40,568 bases of DNA from an uncultured Gammaproteobacteria bacterium (GTDB lineage: Bacteria; Pseudomonadota; Gammaproteobacteria; SZUA-229): the NCBI GenBank assembly GCA_913065105.1, contig CAJXZZ010000019.1:1-40568 (forward strand), given 5' to 3'. The notes under the pieces are model-generated. The model saw only the letters and a list, made by a program, of their open reading frames with translations, had not been told where the DNA came from and made no database searches. Every line of letters starts with the position of its first letter. Position 1 is the first letter of the stretch. Positions 1-9,612 of this stretch are shown here, one piece after another. The position numbers and the translations under genes are program-made.

Positions 1-1
1 T

Positions 2-3000
2 GTTTTTGCTCCATTATATGGTGTAGTTTATGAGGCTTCTTACAAAACTGTATCTGTTTTCGGCAAATCAAAATTAGATGCTGCAACCATAACGTTCGCA
101 GAAACTGGTAATTATTTTGGTGGGGCGATTTTAGTCAATAATAGTGGTGCCAGCGTCAGTCTCGCTGATGATGTTGGTGGGATTACACTGGGTGATGTGT
201 CAAATGCGTTTGTATCAAACGATCTAACGGTCGTTTCTACTGCTGGCGATATAGCGCAGGGTAATTCTATAACAACCGGTGTAGCCAGTTTCGATTCTAG
301 TAATGATGTACTTCTTAGTAATAACTTAAACAATTTTAGTAGCACTATTGCGGTTGTTGCGGGCGGGGATGCCACTATTACAGACAGCACATTCTTGAAT
401 TTAAATTCTGCAGATGTAGGTAATGATTTAATTCTCGAATCTACTACTGCTGGCGTAGAGCTTGCTGGTGTAGTCACTGTTGGTAGAAATATGGACATAG
501 TTGCAGCAGGCACTATTACCGATGCATTAGGCACAAATATCGCTGTGACGGGTATAACCAGTCTTTACGCAGAAGCGTTGTCTGTGGCACAGGACATCAT
601 CTTTGATTCAACTGATAGTAATTATAATAGCGTTAATATACTTAGAAGCAATAATGTTGTTCTAGTTGATAACGTGGATAGTGTTGCAATTATGGGTGAT
701 GTAAGTGGTTTTTTGAATTTAACAGAAAATGGCACGGGCCAAACAAATGCTATTACTAATGCAGGTGGGCTCAATGTTGCTGGTGCAGCAACATTTACGG
801 TTGCTGGCGGTGAGTCAATTAACCTTGATAATACGGCAAACACTTTTGATAGTACTGTAAGGTTTAATGGCGGTATTATTAATTTAACGATTCGTGATGA
901 TACCGCGCTGACCTTGCAAGACGGTTTGACTGTTACTGACCTTGATGCTGGGGCTTTAGCATTGACTTTTAATAAAACGACTGTGACAGGCACGTTAACT
1001 GCAAATAGTACATCAGGTCTGATCAATCAGGTTGCAGGTACTGATCTAATCGTTAGTGGTACAGCCGATTTAAATGGTGTTGGCGGTATTGAACTTGCTA
1101 ACGCTAATAATGATTTTCAAGATATGGTTACATTGACAACAACATCAGCGGGGAATACCAGTGATGCCAAAATTACTGATAGAGGTGGTTTATTGATTTG
1201 TCAATCTAATATTGATGGTAATCTTACAGTAACCGCCAGTAGTATCACTCAAGATGCGACTGCGGGTAATGGTATTACTGTAGCAAATTCATCTTTGTTT
1301 ACCGTTAATAATGGTAGCTCTATTGAGCTAGCTAATACTGACAACCAGTTCAACTCGATTGCTTTTTCAGCAAAAACATCAGGTACTTTTCTTGGTAGTG
1401 TGACTATCAGTAATAGCGGGTCACTTGATTTACAGGGGCTGAAATTAACCAACGACCTGATAGCAACATCAACAGGTAATATTACTGACTCTGGCACATT
1501 AATCGTCCAGGGTTTGACACAGTTAGATGCTAATAATATTACTTTAGATGAGGCGGCGAATAACTTTACCGATATAACTATTGGATCAGTTGCAGCAGCA
1601 GGTGCAGTTGTTATTTCGGATGCTAATGCACTAAATTTTGTCGGATCATCAGAAATGAGTTCTTTAGTTGTGGATGTATCGATCGGTAATATTACCGATG
1701 ACGCTGCGGCCAGCCTTGTGGTTGCAAATAATACAACCCTCACAACCAGTAACGGTAGTATTGTTCTTGATAATGGTAATCATGATTTTGATAGTCTGCA
1801 GTTAAATTCAACGGGCAGTGCAACAATCACTGATTTGAATGCGATCGATATTAATAATTCAATGATCACTGGTAATTTGACGGTGACGGCAGATACCAGT
1901 AACGGTGGTGTGAATAATATAACCAGTAGTACGGGTGGTATTGTTGTTAACGGTAGTACTTCGTTGACAAGTTCGATGGGAGCTGATGTATTGCTTGCAA
2001 CAGGCGCTAGTCATACGCTAAGAGGCCCGGTTTCTATTGTTGGAAATGGTGGCAGATTAAATGATGTCCAGCTTACGAACAATACAAGTACTGACCTGCA
2101 AGACATACTTGCGACTACACTAACAGTAACTTCGACGGGCAATATTACAGATAGTGATTCGGTTGATGTCACAGGGTTAACCACGTTATCTTCTGCTAAT
2201 GACATTACTATGGATAGCGCAATAAATAATATATCTAGCATTGCGGTGACGGCAGCTAATAACGTAAATATAAGTAGTGCAAGTGATTTGCAGCTAGGTA
2301 GTATTAATATGAATGGCCAGTTAACCGTATTTGCAAACGGTTTAACTACGACCAATGATCTGCTGGCAAATACAGGTATGGATTTGAATGCAGGTTCAGG
2401 TTCGCTTGTACTTAACAATAATTTAACTGTTAATAGCGGAGAGCTTCTGCTTACAGCCGGGCAGGATATTATTCAACAGCAACTCATACAATCCTCGGCA
2501 GGCAATATTTCGCTTGATTCATCACAGTCGATTGTTATGTCTAGCACTGCAAGTACGCAGGCTGCAGGAAATATTACTTATACCTCTATAGGTGATCAGG
2601 CTGTTGCTTCGCTGGTTTCTACAGGGGGTGTTGTTTCATCAACCTCTAGTAGTGGCGCTATCACCGATGCAAATGCTGGTGGGGTGAATTACACTGCTTC
2701 TTCGGTCGTATTGCGTGCCGACTCAGGAATAGGCAGTACAGATGCGATTGAAACGACAACCGCTAATTTGGATGTTATTAATAATGGCACGGGTGGTGGC
2801 AGTGTTCAGATAACAAATACAGGTGGTGTGCTGCTAACTAATCTGGTCAATAGTGGTGATATTATTTTCAGGAACGATACCAATGTAACAATAGACAATG
2901 TCGATGCTGGCTTTACTGTTGGCACGTTCAGCTTAGATGTGGCTAATGGATCTGTGTTTGGTGTTGATCGAGGCGGTGTTAATTACCGAACGGTTCCTGA

Positions 3001-3352
3001 TATTACGGCAGACTCTGCCTTTATTACCGTCAATGGAGAGTTCGGTACTTTTGAGAGGCAAATCGTGGTTAAGCTAAATAGTGAATTTTTCCTTGCCTCA
3101 ACGGTTAGTAGTACGTACTACTTTGGTCTGCAGCCACCAACTACTGTAAATGATACCTCTGATCTTCAGCTTAGTGTATTTGATTCATTGAACAGTGTTT
3201 CTGGTCAGCAGTTGATTGAAATTGAATCGTTAGCCGATATTGATCCAGCTATTTTTACGGAGTTACATAATTACAACCATGAAAATATTTCCATCCGCCT
3301 GCCACGTGATCAAATGTTTGATGATGATTTAAAAAACTATGATCGCCTGTAA
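2..3352 (+). CDS. Giant repetitive adhesin/filamentous haemagglutinin-like exoprotein (TpsA type), C-terminal part
   Basis: The frame is open from base 2 with no start, so this is the C-terminal 1,116 residues of a larger protein. An internal Met codon at 197 is not a convincing start, because the same repeat-like sequence continues upstream of it. The chain is rich in Asn, Thr, Ser, Gly, Val and Asp and nearly lacks Cys. It is built of degenerate beta-strand repeats such as GNLTVTA, GNITD, NITLD and SIELANTDNQF, recurring roughly every 70-80 residues, as expected for a right-handed beta-helix exoprotein. The last 120 residues are non-repetitive and end in an acidic tail. No LPXTG, autotransporter barrel or RTX nonapeptide is visible. 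The next gene encodes an FhaC/ShlB-type transporter on the same strand, so secretion by the two-partner route is inferred. The defining TPS domain would be in the missing N-terminus. Function is probably adhesion or biofilm; a contact-dependent toxin is less likely, as no toxin-like C-terminus is recognised. Confidence 0.8.
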   Translation, partial: VFAPLYGVVYEASYKTVSVFGKSKLDAATITFAETGNYFGGAILVNNSGASVSLADDVGGITLGDVSNAFVSNDLTVVSTAGDIAQGNSITTGVASFDSSNDVLLSNNLNNFSSTIAVVAGGDATITDSTFLNLNSADVGNDLILESTTAGVELAGVVTVGRNMDIVAAGTITDALGTNIAVTGITSLYAEALSVAQDIIFDSTDSNYNSVNILRSNNVVLVDNVDSVAIMGDVSGFLNLTENGTGQTNAITNAGGLNVAGAATFTVAGGESINLDNTANTFDSTVRFNGGIINLTIRDDTALTLQDGLTVTDLDAGALALTFNKTTVTGTLTANSTSGLINQVAGTDLIVSGTADLNGVGGIELANANNDFQDMVTLTTTSAGNTSDAKITDRGGLLICQSNIDGNLTVTASSITQDATAGNGITVANSSLFTVNNGSSIELANTDNQFNSIAFSAKTSGTFLGSVTISNSGSLDLQGLKLTNDLIATSTGNITDSGTLIVQGLTQLDANNITLDEAANNFTDITIGSVAAAGAVVISDANALNFVGSSEMSSLVVDVSIGNITDDAAASLVVANNTTLTTSNGSIVLDNGNHDFDSLQLNSTGSATITDLNAIDINNSMITGNLTVTADTSNGGVNNITSSTGGIVVNGSTSLTSSMGADVLLATGASHTLRGPVSIVGNGGRLNDVQLTNNTSTDLQDILATTLTVTSTGNITDSDSVDVTGLTTLSSANDITMDSAINNISSIAVTAANNVNISSASDLQLGSINMNGQLTVFANGLTTTNDLLANTGMDLNAGSGSLVLNNNLTVNSGELLLTAGQDIIQQQLIQSSAGNISLDSSQSIVMSSTASTQAAGNITYTSIGDQAVASLVSTGGVVSSTSSSGAITDANAGGVNYTASSVVLRADSGIGSTDAIETTTANLDVINNGTGGGSVQITNTGGVLLTNLVNSGDIIFRNDTNVTIDNVDAGFTVGTFSLDVANGSVFGVDRGGVNYRTVPDITADSAFITVNGEFGTFERQIVVKLNSEFFLASTVSSTYYFGLQPPTTVNDTSDLQLSVFDSLNSVSGQQLIEIESLADIDPAIFTELHNYNHENISIRLPRDQMFDDDLKNYDRL

Positions 3353-3577
3353 GAATAACTAAGTTACCCAGGTTTATAAACGCTATTAATTCTGTAATGG
3401 AGATTGTGGCGTTCCTGTATCTGTCATTAATGTCTGTATAAATGTATAACCCGATATATGTGGTTAAGGTAATTGCGGGTAATAGGAGTTTTTCTTTAGT
3501 TAGTACGGTTTGTTTTTCGTAAAGAAGTTGTTTGAAAATAATAATTGATAAAAAATAATTTTTGTAAGGATTAAGTT
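3353..3577. other. Intergenic gap between tpsA-like and tpsB-like genes
   Basis: This is a 225-bp AT-rich gap with no ORF of note. It ends in a good Shine-Dalgarno (TAAGGA, 3565-3570) placed 7 nt before the TTG start of the transporter gene. AT-rich promoter-like hexamers are present upstream but none is convincing. No clear terminator hairpin follows the adhesin stop. Confidence 0.5.
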
Positions 3578-5470
3578 TTGAATTGGAAAAATAAATATAT
3601 ATTGTTGCTGGTTTTTATTATTTGTTTGCCGCTAGATAGTTTGGCTGGTTTTTTAGAAATGCCACAAATAACAGAAGTGCCAGATCTTGAACGTAAGTCT
3701 ATGCTTAAAGATCTGGATATTCCTAATGTTCGAGACCGTGATCCTGATCCAGGAGCTGGCCCACGTTTAAATGTTGAGCGTTTTAAGATACAGGGTATTG
3801 TGGAATACCCTGAACTTGGAATTACCAAAGCTGAAATTGAAAAACTGATCGAAGGCATACGCAGTGACTTAATGGAAGAATATAAAGTTCTGCCATCTGG
3901 TTTTACTGCGGGTGAGCTTGAAGAAGTCTCAGGTCTATTGGTCGAAATTGAAGAGCAGACCATGGAAAGGCATGTGACTGATCTTGAGGTTCAAAAATTA
4001 GTTTGGCTGGTTCGTGAGCAGCGCTCAAAAAGAGGTGTAACACTTGGTACGATCGAAACAGTTGCCGATAGGATAACGCAGTTTTACCGCGAACGCGGTT
4101 TTATTCTGGCTAAGGCGTACATACCACAGCAAGAGGTTAGAGATGGTATTGTTACATTAACACTTCTGTTAGGTGCGCTTGGTGAGGTTGAAGTGCATGA
4201 CAACGAAATGTACTCCACAGAAATGATTTCCTCGGTGTTTGATGATGATTTAACGCGCCCTGTTACCAGTAGTGCGATCGAAGAAAATATTTACCTGCTG
4301 AATGACTATCCAGGTTTGGCAGTCACCGGTTTTTTTGAACCGGGTGCACAAGTCGGCGATACCAAGCTAAATCTTAATGTGCATGCTGAAGAACGATATT
4401 ACGCGAATATTCGGATTGATAATCATGGTACTGATGAAACAGGTCGGCAGCGTCTCTATGGTGAAGTGTTACTGAATAATCTGGCGGGTATCACAGATCA
4501 ACTTCATATCGGCGCTTTACGCTCGGCTTCACCGAGCAATACTACCTACTGGTTACTAAGATATTCATTTGACCTGTTTAACCCGCGATTGCGATTTTCT
4601 ATGGGGCGTACGCAAAATCAATTTGTGGTGGAACAAAATAATTCGGAATTTTTGTCACAGTTAAATATAAGTGGTGTAACAGTACAAACAGATGCAACTC
4701 TTACCTATAAGCTTAAAAGAAGCCGTGTTCAAAATTATAACGTTGGTATTGCCTGGGAAAATATTTTATCAGACCTGCAGCTAGGTAATATCCCTGATCC
4801 CGGTAATCTGCTTGATGATGAGGTGACGAATCTCAAGCTGGTGTTTAACTATGACGTGCTTCAGGAAAGTAGCAAGATATTACATCAAGGACTTGTTGCG
4901 TATGTGTCAGGAAGCTTTGAACAAGGCAATGATTTTGGTCAGGATGATAATTTTGATATTCTAATTTCAGATTATACCTTACTCACTTTTATGAATATTC
5001 CATATGTGGATGTCGATACCCGTTTAATATTACGCTCATCTTTACAGTATACAGATTCACCCCTGGCATCGGTCAGCCAAATTTTTCTTGGTGGCCCAAC
5101 GAGGGCAAGGGGTTATCCCGTAAATCAATTTTCAGCTGATAGTGCATTCTATGTCGGCGTAGACTGGATATTTAATATGCCATCATGGTTGAATATTAAA
5201 TTTTCAAATATTTATAGCCTCAGAGATTTTGCGCAGCCGTTTTTATTCGCTGATGCTGCGTATGGTGTTAAAAACGCATTTAAAGATGGTGAGAGTAATA
5301 GTGAAGCAACATTATATGACGCCGGATTAGGCTTTCGCGTTTTCTATCTAAATCACCTACAGGGAAATCTACAATTCGCTTATCCCATCAGTAGTTCATT
5401 TACAGATGAGCTGCTGGCCACACCCAGTGACAGTGTTAGAATCGTATTTGATCTTCAGTACGGGTTTTAA
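3578..5470 (+). CDS. Two-partner secretion outer-membrane transporter (TpsB; FhaC/ShlB/HecB family)
   Basis: A 630-residue Omp85-superfamily protein that should export the upstream exoprotein across the outer membrane. Residues 1-24 are a Sec signal peptide (hydrophobic core YILLLVFIICL, probable cleavage near SLAG). A first POTRA domain spans about 67-206 and ends in the family pattern RERGFILAKAYIPQQ then DGIVTL. A second POTRA covers about 207-275. The C-terminal half is a 16-strand barrel ending in aromatic Phe (DLQYGF). The conserved loop-6 motif appears as TRARGYPVNQF near residue 510, corresponding to VRGY of FhaC. The start is TTG at 3578, supported by TAAGGA 7 nt upstream and by the signal peptide following directly. 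The first POTRA carries about 50-60 extra helical, acidic residues (about 85-150) compared with the usual FhaC domain. Family assignment is secure; the substrate pairing is inferred from adjacency. Confidence 0.9.
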   Translation: MNWKNKYILLLVFIICLPLDSLAGFLEMPQITEVPDLERKSMLKDLDIPNVRDRDPDPGAGPRLNVERFKIQGIVEYPELGITKAEIEKLIEGIRSDLMEEYKVLPSGFTAGELEEVSGLLVEIEEQTMERHVTDLEVQKLVWLVREQRSKRGVTLGTIETVADRITQFYRERGFILAKAYIPQQEVRDGIVTLTLLLGALGEVEVHDNEMYSTEMISSVFDDDLTRPVTSSAIEENIYLLNDYPGLAVTGFFEPGAQVGDTKLNLNVHAEERYYANIRIDNHGTDETGRQRLYGEVLLNNLAGITDQLHIGALRSASPSNTTYWLLRYSFDLFNPRLRFSMGRTQNQFVVEQNNSEFLSQLNISGVTVQTDATLTYKLKRSRVQNYNVGIAWENILSDLQLGNIPDPGNLLDDEVTNLKLVFNYDVLQESSKILHQGLVAYVSGSFEQGNDFGQDDNFDILISDYTLLTFMNIPYVDVDTRLILRSSLQYTDSPLASVSQIFLGGPTRARGYPVNQFSADSAFYVGVDWIFNMPSWLNIKFSNIYSLRDFAQPFLFADAAYGVKNAFKDGESNSEATLYDAGLGFRVFYLNHLQGNLQFAYPISSSFTDELLATPSDSVRIVFDLQYGF

Positions 5471-5584
5471 GCGTATTACCTAGAATTAGAGATTACGCCT
5501 TAGTTTCACTATGATAAGCCAATGTCCAGGCCTCCTTGTGTAAGCATAAGTACCTTGTTCTATTATTCAACTACTTTAGGTATT

Positions 5585-5629
5585 AAGATCGAGAGGTCTT
5601 TTTCTATAAGTGCAGCCATTGGCTGTTTT
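5585..5629 (+). terminator. Two candidate short Rho-independent terminators after tpsB
   Basis: First hairpin: AAGATC (5585-5590), GAGA loop, GGTCTT (5595-5600), with a T-run through 5603. Second hairpin: CAGCC (5613-5617), ATT loop, GGCTG (5621-5625), followed by TTTT. Both stems are short (5-6 bp) but the T-tracts face the plus strand, so they would end the tps transcript before the convergent clpV gene. Confidence 0.45.
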
Positions 5630-5671
5630 AATAGTGACGTTTCATTCTAGCGATGCAATTCATCACTATAA

Positions 5672-8359
5672 CTAATTTATCATATAGCCAAATTTTCCTT
5701 CATCATCCACACTTACATGAATTTTAGTTATCGCCTGGTTATTCGCCATTCTAGATAAACATTCTGAAGCCATCTCTGGCAGCATTGTACGTGTGAGTAT
5801 GTTTTCTATGTTTCTGGCGCCAGTGTCCACTTCCTGACTTCTGGCGACTATGTGTAGGATAAGGTCTTCATCATAAGTGAATTCTGCGCCGTAATGTTCT
5901 GTTACGCGTTTGTCGATGCGATTCATATTGATTTTGCATATTTTCATCAAGTCATCGTCACTTAAAGGGTAATAGGGGATGACGGTGGTTCTGCCAAGAA
6001 ATGCGGGTTTAAAATATTGCAGTAGTTGTGGGCGGAAGTTTTCGAGCAGAACATCAGGATCGGGTAGTTCTTCACCGGCTGCACACATGGCTCTGATATG
6101 TTCTTCGCCAGCATTTGAGGTCATGATGATGACGGTATTACGGAAATCGATATCTCGGCCTTCACCGTCTTTTATGGTGCCTTTATCTAACAGGTTGTAG
6201 AAGATGTCCTGCACACCGCTGTGGGCTTTTTCCATTTCATCGAGTAGTACGATGCTGTAGGGTTTTTTGCGTACGGCTTCGGTGAGTACACCGCCTTCGC
6301 CAAAACCGACATAACCGGGAGGTGAGCCTAGCAACATGGAAACTTTATGTTCTTCTTTAAATTCGGACATGTTGATGGTGGTAATGTTTTGTTCACCGCC
6401 ATACAGTAAATCGGCCAGGGCGAGGGCGGTTTCTGTTTTACCGACACCACTTGAACCAACTAAAAAGAATACGCCGATGGGTTTACGTGGGTCGGTTAAG
6501 CCAGCGCGAGAGGTACGAATAGCCTGGGCAATAGCTTCTAAGCCATGTTTTTGGCCGATGACGCGAGTGCCTAAAACGTTTGCAAGATCGAGTACGTTGT
6601 TTATTTCATCGGAGACCATTTTACCGACGGGAATACCGGTCCAGTTGGCTACCACTTCTGCGATGGCCTGGCCGTCAACATTAACTTGAATTAATGGGTT
6701 CTCGCCCTGTAATTCGCTGAGTTCTTCCATGTGTTTGTGCAGTTCAGTTTTTATTGATTCACGCTCTGCGTCGTCCAGCTTTTGTGGTGCATCTTCTTTT
6801 TTGGCGTCCGCTGCTGATAGCTTTTGCGCATGAAAATCGTCTTCAATTTTGCCTTGTAACTCATGGATTTGACTGACTTTTTCTTTTTCTTTTTCCCACT
6901 GGAGTTGCTGAATTTCTAGATAGGCTTCTAGTTCAGACTTTTCTTCGTTTAGTTGCGATATGCGATCATCACAATTGCCTAAGGTGGCATTTTCTCGTTC
7001 GAGTGATGTGATATTAACTTCACATTGCGAAATTCTTCTACGTGTATCTTCGACTGCAGCAGGGGTTGCGCTCTGGCTTAGTGAGACTCTGGCACAGGCA
7101 GTGTCCAGCAGGCTAACGGATTTGTCGGGCAGTTGACGCGCGGTGATGTAACGGCTGGATAATTTCACTGATTCTACTATGGCTTCATCCATAATGCGCA
7201 CGCCATGATGGTTGGCTAACATGATAGAAATAGCGCGCATCATATTTATAGCTTTTGCTTCGTCTGGTTCTTCTATTTTAACGACCTGGAAACGACGGGT
7301 AAGTGCTGGGTCGCGTTCGAAGTATTTTTTGTATTCTGCCCAGGTGGTGGCAGCGATGGTGCGTAGTTCGCCACGAGCTAATGCCGGTTTTAATAGATTG
7401 GCTGCATCTCCCTGGCCTTCTTTACCGCCGGCACCGATGAGGGTGTGAGCTTCATCGATAAACATAATGATGGGTGTTGGTGAAGCTTTAACTTCAGCAA
7501 TAACAGATTTTAGACGGTTTTCAAATTCACCTTTAACACTTGCGCCAGCCTGTAATAAACCAAGGTCGAGACTGCGAACAGCCACGCCTTTTAATGGCTC
7601 GGGTACGTCGCCGGAGGCAATGCGTAGGGCAAAACCTTCGACCACGGCGGTTTTACCGACACCGGCTTCACCAGTAAGGATGGGATTATTCTGACGGCGG
7701 CGAATAAGTATATCGATGATTTGTCTTACTTCTTCATCGCGACCGAGTACGGCATCGATCTTGCCGTTTTTTGCATCTTCAGTCAGATTAATGGTGAACT
7801 TGTCTAAGGAAGGTGTACTGGTTGGTCCTGTCGATGCTGCTGCATTTGATGTAGAGGTATCACCGACACCGGCACTTATTGATTCTGAGGTACTGCCGAC
7901 GATGCTGGGCAATACGGCGCGTAATGATTCAGGCGCGATTTTTTTTAGTTCGCCAGAGGTTGCTTCGCTGCTTCGGCGAAGACTGTCATCCAGCATGAGG
8001 GCGGCTAATATATGCGCCGATGTTGCTTGTTGGTGGCCGTATTCAACTGAAGCTAGTATCCATGCATTTTTGGCTAAATCAACGATGGTGGGAGAGAGTG
8101 CTGGCGCTCGTGTATTGCCGGATTTTATTTTATCTAGTTCACGATTGAGATCGGCGACTAGTTTGCCGTGGTTAATCTCAAATTTTTCCAGTAGAGCGGT
8201 AATGTCACTATCGGGTAATTCGAGCAGCTTTAATAACCAATGTTCTATTTCAACGTTGTAATGTGTGCGTGCAAGACACAGTCCGGCTGCACTCTCGAGT
8301 GCCGCTCGGCAAGATTCATTGAGTTTGCCTACCAGTGATTTTAAATCGATTGTTATCAT
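5672..8359 (-). CDS. clpV: T6SS sheath-recycling AAA+ ATPase ClpV (TssH)
   Basis: An 895-residue Hsp100/ClpB-type ATPase that disassembles contracted TssB/TssC sheaths in the cytoplasm. The N-terminal Clp-N double repeat covers about 1-150 and is followed by a Ser/Thr/Ala-rich linker. D1 has Walker A GEAGVGKT (residues 230-237) and Walker B IIMFIDEAH. A coiled-coil middle domain spans about 410-545. D2 has Walker A GSSGVGKTE near residue 636 and Walker B IVLLDEMEKAH. The N-domain and the genetic context (last gene of the tssA-to-tssG operon) separate it from the general chaperone ClpB. The ATG start is preceded by AAGGAAAGAG, a strong ribosome-binding site. It is separated from tssG by 137 bp, the largest gap in the operon apart from the tssC/tssC2 gap, so expression may be set separately. 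Confidence 0.97.
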   Translation of the reverse strand: MITIDLKSLVGKLNESCRAALESAAGLCLARTHYNVEIEHWLLKLLELPDSDITALLEKFEINHGKLVADLNRELDKIKSGNTRAPALSPTIVDLAKNAWILASVEYGHQQATSAHILAALMLDDSLRRSSEATSGELKKIAPESLRAVLPSIVGSTSESISAGVGDTSTSNAAASTGPTSTPSLDKFTINLTEDAKNGKIDAVLGRDEEVRQIIDILIRRRQNNPILTGEAGVGKTAVVEGFALRIASGDVPEPLKGVAVRSLDLGLLQAGASVKGEFENRLKSVIAEVKASPTPIIMFIDEAHTLIGAGGKEGQGDAANLLKPALARGELRTIAATTWAEYKKYFERDPALTRRFQVVKIEEPDEAKAINMMRAISIMLANHHGVRIMDEAIVESVKLSSRYITARQLPDKSVSLLDTACARVSLSQSATPAAVEDTRRRISQCEVNITSLERENATLGNCDDRISQLNEEKSELEAYLEIQQLQWEKEKEKVSQIHELQGKIEDDFHAQKLSAADAKKEDAPQKLDDAERESIKTELHKHMEELSELQGENPLIQVNVDGQAIAEVVANWTGIPVGKMVSDEINNVLDLANVLGTRVIGQKHGLEAIAQAIRTSRAGLTDPRKPIGVFFLVGSSGVGKTETALALADLLYGGEQNITTINMSEFKEEHKVSMLLGSPPGYVGFGEGGVLTEAVRKKPYSIVLLDEMEKAHSGVQDIFYNLLDKGTIKDGEGRDIDFRNTVIIMTSNAGEEHIRAMCAAGEELPDPDVLLENFRPQLLQYFKPAFLGRTTVIPYYPLSDDDLMKICKINMNRIDKRVTEHYGAEFTYDEDLILHIVARSQEVDTGARNIENILTRTMLPEMASECLSRMANNQAITKIHVSVDDEGKFGYMIN

Positions 8360-8388
8360 ATCTCTTTCCTTCGAGTAGAAATCAACGA

Positions 8389-8410
8389 TAGTAAAGTATG
8401 CGCTTTACTA
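8389..8410 (-). promoter_or_regulatory. Inverted repeat in the clpV leader
   Basis: TAGTAAAG (8389-8396) and CTTTACTA (8403-8410) form a perfect 8-bp stem with a 6-base loop, 30 nt upstream of the clpV start. There is no T-tract on the coding side, so it is not a typical terminator. It could be an mRNA stability or leader structure, or an operator. No protein partner can be named. Confidence 0.4.
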
Positions 8411-8496
8411 CTGTTGTAATTATTATTTTTGAATAGGGTTATTTATTTTAGTTATAGTTTTTAATTTTTAATGGGTAGATTTTTTTAAGTAAATTT

Positions 8497-9612
8497 TTAT
8501 CCTAAGCGACTTGCTGAAACCGAGATGTCTAGTGTTTTATCCTGGTCTTCAAGATCCCCTGGTTTGTTTGATAACCATGTGTTCCAGCCAATAATGGTCG
8601 GTGTGTTTTTATTTAATTGTATGTTTTCGGGTGTGTAGCACCTTTTAGTCCGTATAATAAATTCATAATCATTTTCCATGCCTACATACATTCTTACCAG
8701 TTCGTTTAATGCTTTAAGTGTATAAGTGCCAGGGGAAAACTGGTTAAGTTGGTGCTTATTCAAAGGCCCAAGTATTATGCGTATTTTGCCCTGTGCAAAC
8801 CAGCCTTTTTTTCCGATCATTGCTGAACGACCTAAGCTAGCGTTGCAGCCGGTAGGGTTGTTGAAGTCAGGTAGCCGGCTACGTACATCATCAATTAAAT
8901 TTTTCCACTGCCCAACAAACTGATCGATTTCAACTGGGATGCCGAAGTGAGAGCGTAAGATCTGTTTTAGTCCAGTGGATGTTCTGACTTGTTGGCTAAA
9001 TAAACCACTGTAATAGATTAGTGACTCATCTTTGGTGTACATACGGTTGGTTAGTCCATCTGTTCCCATGCCGATGAGTGATAACAAAGCCTGAGTCTGC
9101 GGGTCTTGCCCTGTTTTAGCTGAACTATGAAGGCGGTGACGTTCGTATTGTAATGGTAGGTGGTATTTGACGGATGCCTGAAAAAATAATGAAAGAATTC
9201 GATGATTAAATAAATCAAAGAAACGTTCCATGCTGTTGTCTTTTTGTTTTTGTCGTTTAAGAATGAGTTCTGTGTAGTGAAAAGGTAACACGCCCATAGA
9301 ACCTGTTAGGCCCATTAGATTCACTACTGCTTCCCACTGAGAGGTGCCTGATTTTTTATCTACTCGATTTATGCTTTTAACTTCAGATGATGGAAAAGCT
9401 AATGATTGATTTATCCTGAATCGTAACGACTCACTATCAGGTGGTGTAAATCTGGCAATAGGATTGCTGGCAATATTTGATTGTGAACTTTCTTTTTCGA
9501 ATACGGCAGAACGTTCCAGCAAACGCACTGTTTGCCGAAATTGAAACTCATACGGTGCTTCTGTTAGCTTTCGCGTTATAGAAGTGTTTTTTCGCCAGCC
9601 CTTGGAGGACAT
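8497..9612 (-). CDS. tssG: T6SS baseplate protein TssG (ImpH/VasB)
   Basis: A 371-residue cytoplasmic baseplate subunit that forms the wedge with TssE, TssF and TssK. The N-terminal segment FQFRQTVRLLER and the following LRFRINQSLAFPSSEV match the TssG family, as do the central LLSLIGMG and the glycine-rich SLGRSAMIGKKGWFAQGKIRI. Length is usual or slightly long. The start ATG at 9612 lies 37 nt inside the end of tssF, implying translational coupling. No signal peptide or membrane segment is seen. The gene is followed by 137 bp of AT-rich DNA before clpV. Assignment rests on motif recall plus invariant gene order (tssE-F-G), so confidence is high. Confidence 0.94.
   Translation of the reverse strand: MSSKGWRKNTSITRKLTEAPYEFQFRQTVRLLERSAVFEKESSQSNIASNPIARFTPPDSESLRFRINQSLAFPSSEVKSINRVDKKSGTSQWEAVVNLMGLTGSMGVLPFHYTELILKRQKQKDNSMERFFDLFNHRILSLFFQASVKYHLPLQYERHRLHSSAKTGQDPQTQALLSLIGMGTDGLTNRMYTKDESLIYYSGLFSQQVRTSTGLKQILRSHFGIPVEIDQFVGQWKNLIDDVRSRLPDFNNPTGCNASLGRSAMIGKKGWFAQGKIRIILGPLNKHQLNQFSPGTYTLKALNELVRMYVGMENDYEFIIRTKRCYTPENIQLNKNTPTIIGWNTWLSNKPGDLEDQDKTLDISVSASRLG

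Noticed and set aside
112-2418. Several minus-strand ORFs of 130-164 codons opposite the adhesin
   Set aside because: They are antisense frames of a repetitive Thr/Asn/Ser-rich gene, with low-complexity Val/Ser/Ala composition and no start signals.
2-3352. CDI-type toxin at the C-terminus of the exoprotein
   Set aside because: No VENN-like delimiter, no toxin-like C-terminal domain and no immunity gene; the next gene is the transporter.
7716-8261. 181-codon plus-strand ORF opposite clpV
   Set aside because: Lies wholly antisense to the conserved ClpV N-terminal region; no ribosome-binding site and no domain pattern.
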